From: CAYJXJ01 sp964374095
GTDB lineage: Bacteria; Elusimicrobiota; Elusimicrobia; UBA1565; UBA9628
NCBI GenBank assembly: GCA_964374095.1
Contig: CAYJXJ010000081.1
Location: forward strand, 1-19,496
Length of the DNA stretch: 19,496 nucleotides
Reading direction: 5' to 3'
The notes beneath the pieces are model-generated. The model ran no database searches and had not been told where the DNA came from. It was given only the letters and a program-made list of their open reading frames with translations. The translations under genes were made by a program, and so were the position numbers. Shown piece after piece: positions 19,335 to 19,496 of the stretch; the first letter of the stretch is position 1; each line of letters begins with the position of its first letter.

Positions 19335-19496
19335 CCGCGCGCTACGCGGTTCTCTTTCCGCTCGCCGAGCACCAGCACCGGTTTCTGGAAGTCCTGAGGG
19401 ACAATCCCGAGACGCCGCGGATCAAGCGGGCGCTGGATTCCCTAGCCTGGATTGCTACCGCAGGTCCACGCCCTAACATTTCTGCCGTTTGCGGCT
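19331..19496 (+). CDS. Partial small protein, toxin-like by layout
   Basis: At least 55 codons, cut by the window end. Begins with GTG overlapping the previous stop. VTARYAVLFPLAEHQHRFL, then EVLRDNPETPRIKRALDSLA: the opening strand and the IKRALDSLA helix faintly recall RelE-type toxins, but the spacing does not fit well and the sequence after LAW looks non-standard. Not assigned. Confidence 0.4.
   Translation, partial: MTARYAVLFPLAEHQHRFLEVLRDNPETPRIKRALDSLAWIATAGPRPNISAVCG

Noticed and set aside
1..19496. tRNA, rRNA or integrase/attachment sites
   Set aside because: None seen; no cloverleaf-like sequence or recombinase gene was recognised.

Overview
The window is GC-rich and encodes several exported proteins with long Ala/Pro-rich N-termini, a universal GTPase (YchF), an RNA uracil methyltransferase, eukaryote-like Ser/Thr kinase remnants and several toxin-antitoxin (TA) type modules. 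This mix, and the form of the exported proteins (signal peptide, then a long Ala/Pro linker with an LFD/FDG motif before the catalytic domain), is reminiscent of Elusimicrobiota. That placement is inference from protein style; no rRNA or other phylogenetic marker is present.

Layout. 1-74: nothing recognised. 75-2130 (minus): a small exported peptide gene followed by an exported flavin amine oxidase. 2131-5263: two paralogous exported proteins built from Cys-x18-Cys modules, with long intergenic regions that hold a twin 130-bp structured element, a roughly 455-bp inverted-repeat element and strong terminators. 5264-5893: another exported Cys-containing protein. 5910-9237: an accessory zone with an orphan DUF433 antitoxin, two broken near-identical kinase copies flanking a DUF5678/retropepsin-like pair, and an RHH-PIN module. 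9384-11999 (minus): an MBL/SDR/MBL operon. 12227-14935 (minus): a large secreted FTP-containing metallopeptidase with a non-standard zinc motif. 15187-17425: ychF and an overlapping TrmA/RlmC/RlmD-type methyltransferase. 17459-18099: an RHH-PIN module whose 3' end runs into a 31-bp-stem palindrome. 18107-18952 (minus): an HTH protein. 19131-19496: a coupled pair of small unknown genes, the second cut by the window end.

The most interesting signal is regulatory. Five promoter regions (before the genes starting at 2130, 2724, 4288, 5264 and 11999) carry GTGAC half-sites in direct repeat one helical turn apart, arranged as a distal pair, a gap of about 47-59 bp, and a proximal pair or triplet. 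The last half-site begins a nearly fixed distance (46-51 bp) upstream of a -10-like hexamer in four of the five. This suggests one undescribed regulon joining the Cys-module exported proteins, the amine oxidase operon and the MBL/SDR operon, driven by a regulator that binds tandem repeats on one face of the DNA.

A second pattern is leaderless promoters: three TA-type genes (6215 minus, 17459, 19131) have a near-consensus -35, exactly 17 bp, then a -10 placed 7-8 bp before the ATG. A third is that two TA-type genes take their C-terminal tail and stop codon from a perfect palindrome lying between convergent genes.
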